Shown: piece by piece, positions 31,688 through 32,635 of the stretch
Layout: every line of letters begins with the position of its first letter
Numbering within the stretch: the stretch's first letter is position 1
From: Acidobacteriota bacterium
Lineage (GTDB): Bacteria; Acidobacteriota; Terriglobia; Terriglobales; Acidobacteriaceae
Direction: 5' to 3'
Length of the DNA: 32,635 bases
Assembly (NCBI GenBank): GCA_021846945.1
Contig: JAJZVZ010000043.1
Location: forward strand, 1 to 32,635
Translations under genes and position numbers: made by a program
Notes under the pieces: model-generated
Seen by the model: the letters and a program-made list of their open reading frames with translations, nothing else
Databases searched by the model: none
Told to the model about the DNA's origin: nothing

Positions 31688-31702
31688 CCTTTCGCGAAAA
31701 GG
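31688..31702. promoter_or_regulatory. Small hairpin covering the dehydrogenase ribosome-binding site
   Basis: On the minus strand CCTTT and AAAGG pair around TCGCG, and the right arm is the Shine-Dalgarno AAAGGA of the alcohol dehydrogenase gene. The stem of 5 base pairs could dampen translation. The pairing was found by eye and its stability was not computed. Confidence 0.3.
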
Positions 31703-31875
31703 TTGGAACGGCAGTTAGTTAGATAGTTATCGGATGAATAAATGGCCCAAACGGTGCAGGTTTCCGATGGCAGGCGTAGCACAACAATCGCATTCAATGA
31801 TCCGCCGCGCTGAAGCCGCGGGGGCTCCAGCGACGCACGGGCTTTGGGTCTGGGCCAACCGCTGCCGGGCCACAG

Positions 31876-32635
31876 CTACATGTTGGCCTGGCCAGCGCGC
31901 ATCGCCTCGTTGAACTTGGGCTTGGTGAAGTCAAGCGCGGATTCGAGGGCTGCCTGGTATTCGGCGGCGCGGGCCATCAGCGCGGGCGTGGCGGCGGCAA
32001 ACTCGCCGTCGAGTTGCATCAGCCCCTCACCGGCTTCATCGCCGGCCATGCGCAGCAGATCGGCCTCGGTGGTGTTGAGATATTGCGCGTCGCGCGGATC
32101 GGCGATCCACACCGGCTTGCCCTCGCCCAGCACGCCGGAGAGCCAGTAGACCTTGTTCTGCAGGAAGCGAAGGCGCTCGGCGTCATCGGTTTCAGTGAAG
32201 ACGAATTTCTCTTTCCAGCGGCTGTAGAAGCGGGTGGTGACGGGCACGGGCTGGCGGTTGCCAGACTTGAGGAACTCCAGTTGGCCCAGGTCGATCGTTT
32301 TGCGAACTGCGTTGTAAATGAAGCTCTCTGCGTAGGGCTGCTCCATGGCGGGCACAATCTCGGCAAAGGTCAGCGTGACGGAAGCGGCAATCTTTGCGTG
32401 CAGATTATGGGTGCCGCCGTCGGCCAGGTGGATTTCGCCGTGGACGATGTGGGTGTCGGCGCCGGAGGTTGAGCGATGGAAGGGCCACTGGAAGCGACCA
32501 AAAGCCACCGGCAGGCCGCCCAGCGTGACGTAGCACTCCGGGCGCGGATTGAGCAGGCGTTTGGCTTCGGCGGCCAGGTGAGCTGTCATCTCAGCGAGCA
32601 AGTGCGGCTTGTCGAAGTCAAATGCCTCGCTCAAT
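31876..32635 (-). CDS. Protein of unknown function, 5' end at or beyond the window edge
   Basis: The minus-strand frame codes for about 253 residues from the right edge and ends at 31876. The first in-frame start-like codon is a TTG one base from the edge, so the true start may lie outside. The sequence has ECYVTLGGLPVAFGRFQWPF, ADTHIVHGEIHLADGGTHN, KIAASVTLTFAEIVPAMEQP and VYWLSGVLGEGKPVWIADPR, with no signal peptide or membrane helix in view. I do not recognise the family. Steady GC-rich third positions and the absence of alternatives support a real gene. It is upstream of, and on the same strand as, the alcohol dehydrogenase, 198 bases away. Confidence 0.65.
   Translation of the reverse strand, partial: LSEAFDFDKPHLLAEMTAHLAAEAKRLLNPRPECYVTLGGLPVAFGRFQWPFHRSTSGADTHIVHGEIHLADGGTHNLHAKIAASVTLTFAEIVPAMEQPYAESFIYNAVRKTIDLGQLEFLKSGNRQPVPVTTRFYSRWKEKFVFTETDDAERLRFLQNKVYWLSGVLGEGKPVWIADPRDAQYLNTTEADLLRMAGDEAGEGLMQLDGEFAAATPALMARAAEYQAALESALDFTKPKFNEAMRAGQANM

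Overview
The window reads as chromosomal DNA of an Acidobacteriota bacterium, probably class Terriglobia. The reasons are two large Oar-type TonB-dependent receptors (carboxypeptidase-like domain, then an L-P-x-N-G-R-N plug motif, then a barrel), GC-rich codon use, many secreted carbohydrate-active enzymes and small Sec/Tat-exported proteins, and a membrane-anchored receptor-linked regulator of a type I associate with this phylum. No tRNA, rRNA, CRISPR array or prophage was recognised.

Layout. 1-980 (minus): N-terminal part of a TonB-dependent receptor that runs off the left edge, with a promoter and a LacI/GalR-like operator upstream. 1.0-4.8 kb: a scarred region holding a DUF1080 (3-keto-disaccharide hydrolase-like) gene and an SDR oxidoreductase, bracketed by mobile-element debris. 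The debris is a group II intron maturase start on the plus strand near 1.6 kb, a truncated IS1380-family transposase, and the 5' end of a group II intron on the minus strand placed directly after a perfect terminator hairpin (4.6-4.8 kb). 4.85-11.6 kb: housekeeping genes, namely a small membrane protein, an adenosine-deaminase family enzyme, an EAL-HDOD protein, a ruvX-greA-CDP-alcohol phosphatidyltransferase run, and mltG overlapping a lipoprotein gene. 11.6-13.4 kb: a Tat-exported protein of unknown function. 13.6-19.2 kb: a membrane-anchored putative regulator divergent from a complete 1296-residue TonB-dependent receptor. 19.3-22.0 kb: a DUF5666-like protein and two tandem paralogous TPR proteins. 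22.2-24.6 kb: egtB-egtD for ergothioneine synthesis. 24.6-28.4 kb: two tandem GH27 alpha-galactosidases divergent from a GH43_24-like exo-beta-1,3-galactanase, together a probable arabinogalactan/galactoside module. 28.4-32.6 kb: an Ig-domain lipoprotein, a DUF2846-like protein, a zinc alcohol dehydrogenase and a partial unknown protein.

How the genes fit together. Much of the window suits a soil polysaccharide degrader: receptors import ligands, and exported hydrolases (DUF1080, GH27 pair, GH43_24) trim side chains and galactan backbones. The rest is core cell biology: wall synthesis (mltG), transcription (greA), DNA processing (ruvX), phospholipid synthesis and redox protection (egtBD). The points most worth following up are the divergent membrane regulator/receptor pair, the GH27 paralogue that lost conserved pocket residues while keeping both catalytic acids, the terminator-associated group II intron scar with a possible inversion, and the duplicated TPR genes that kept their leader.
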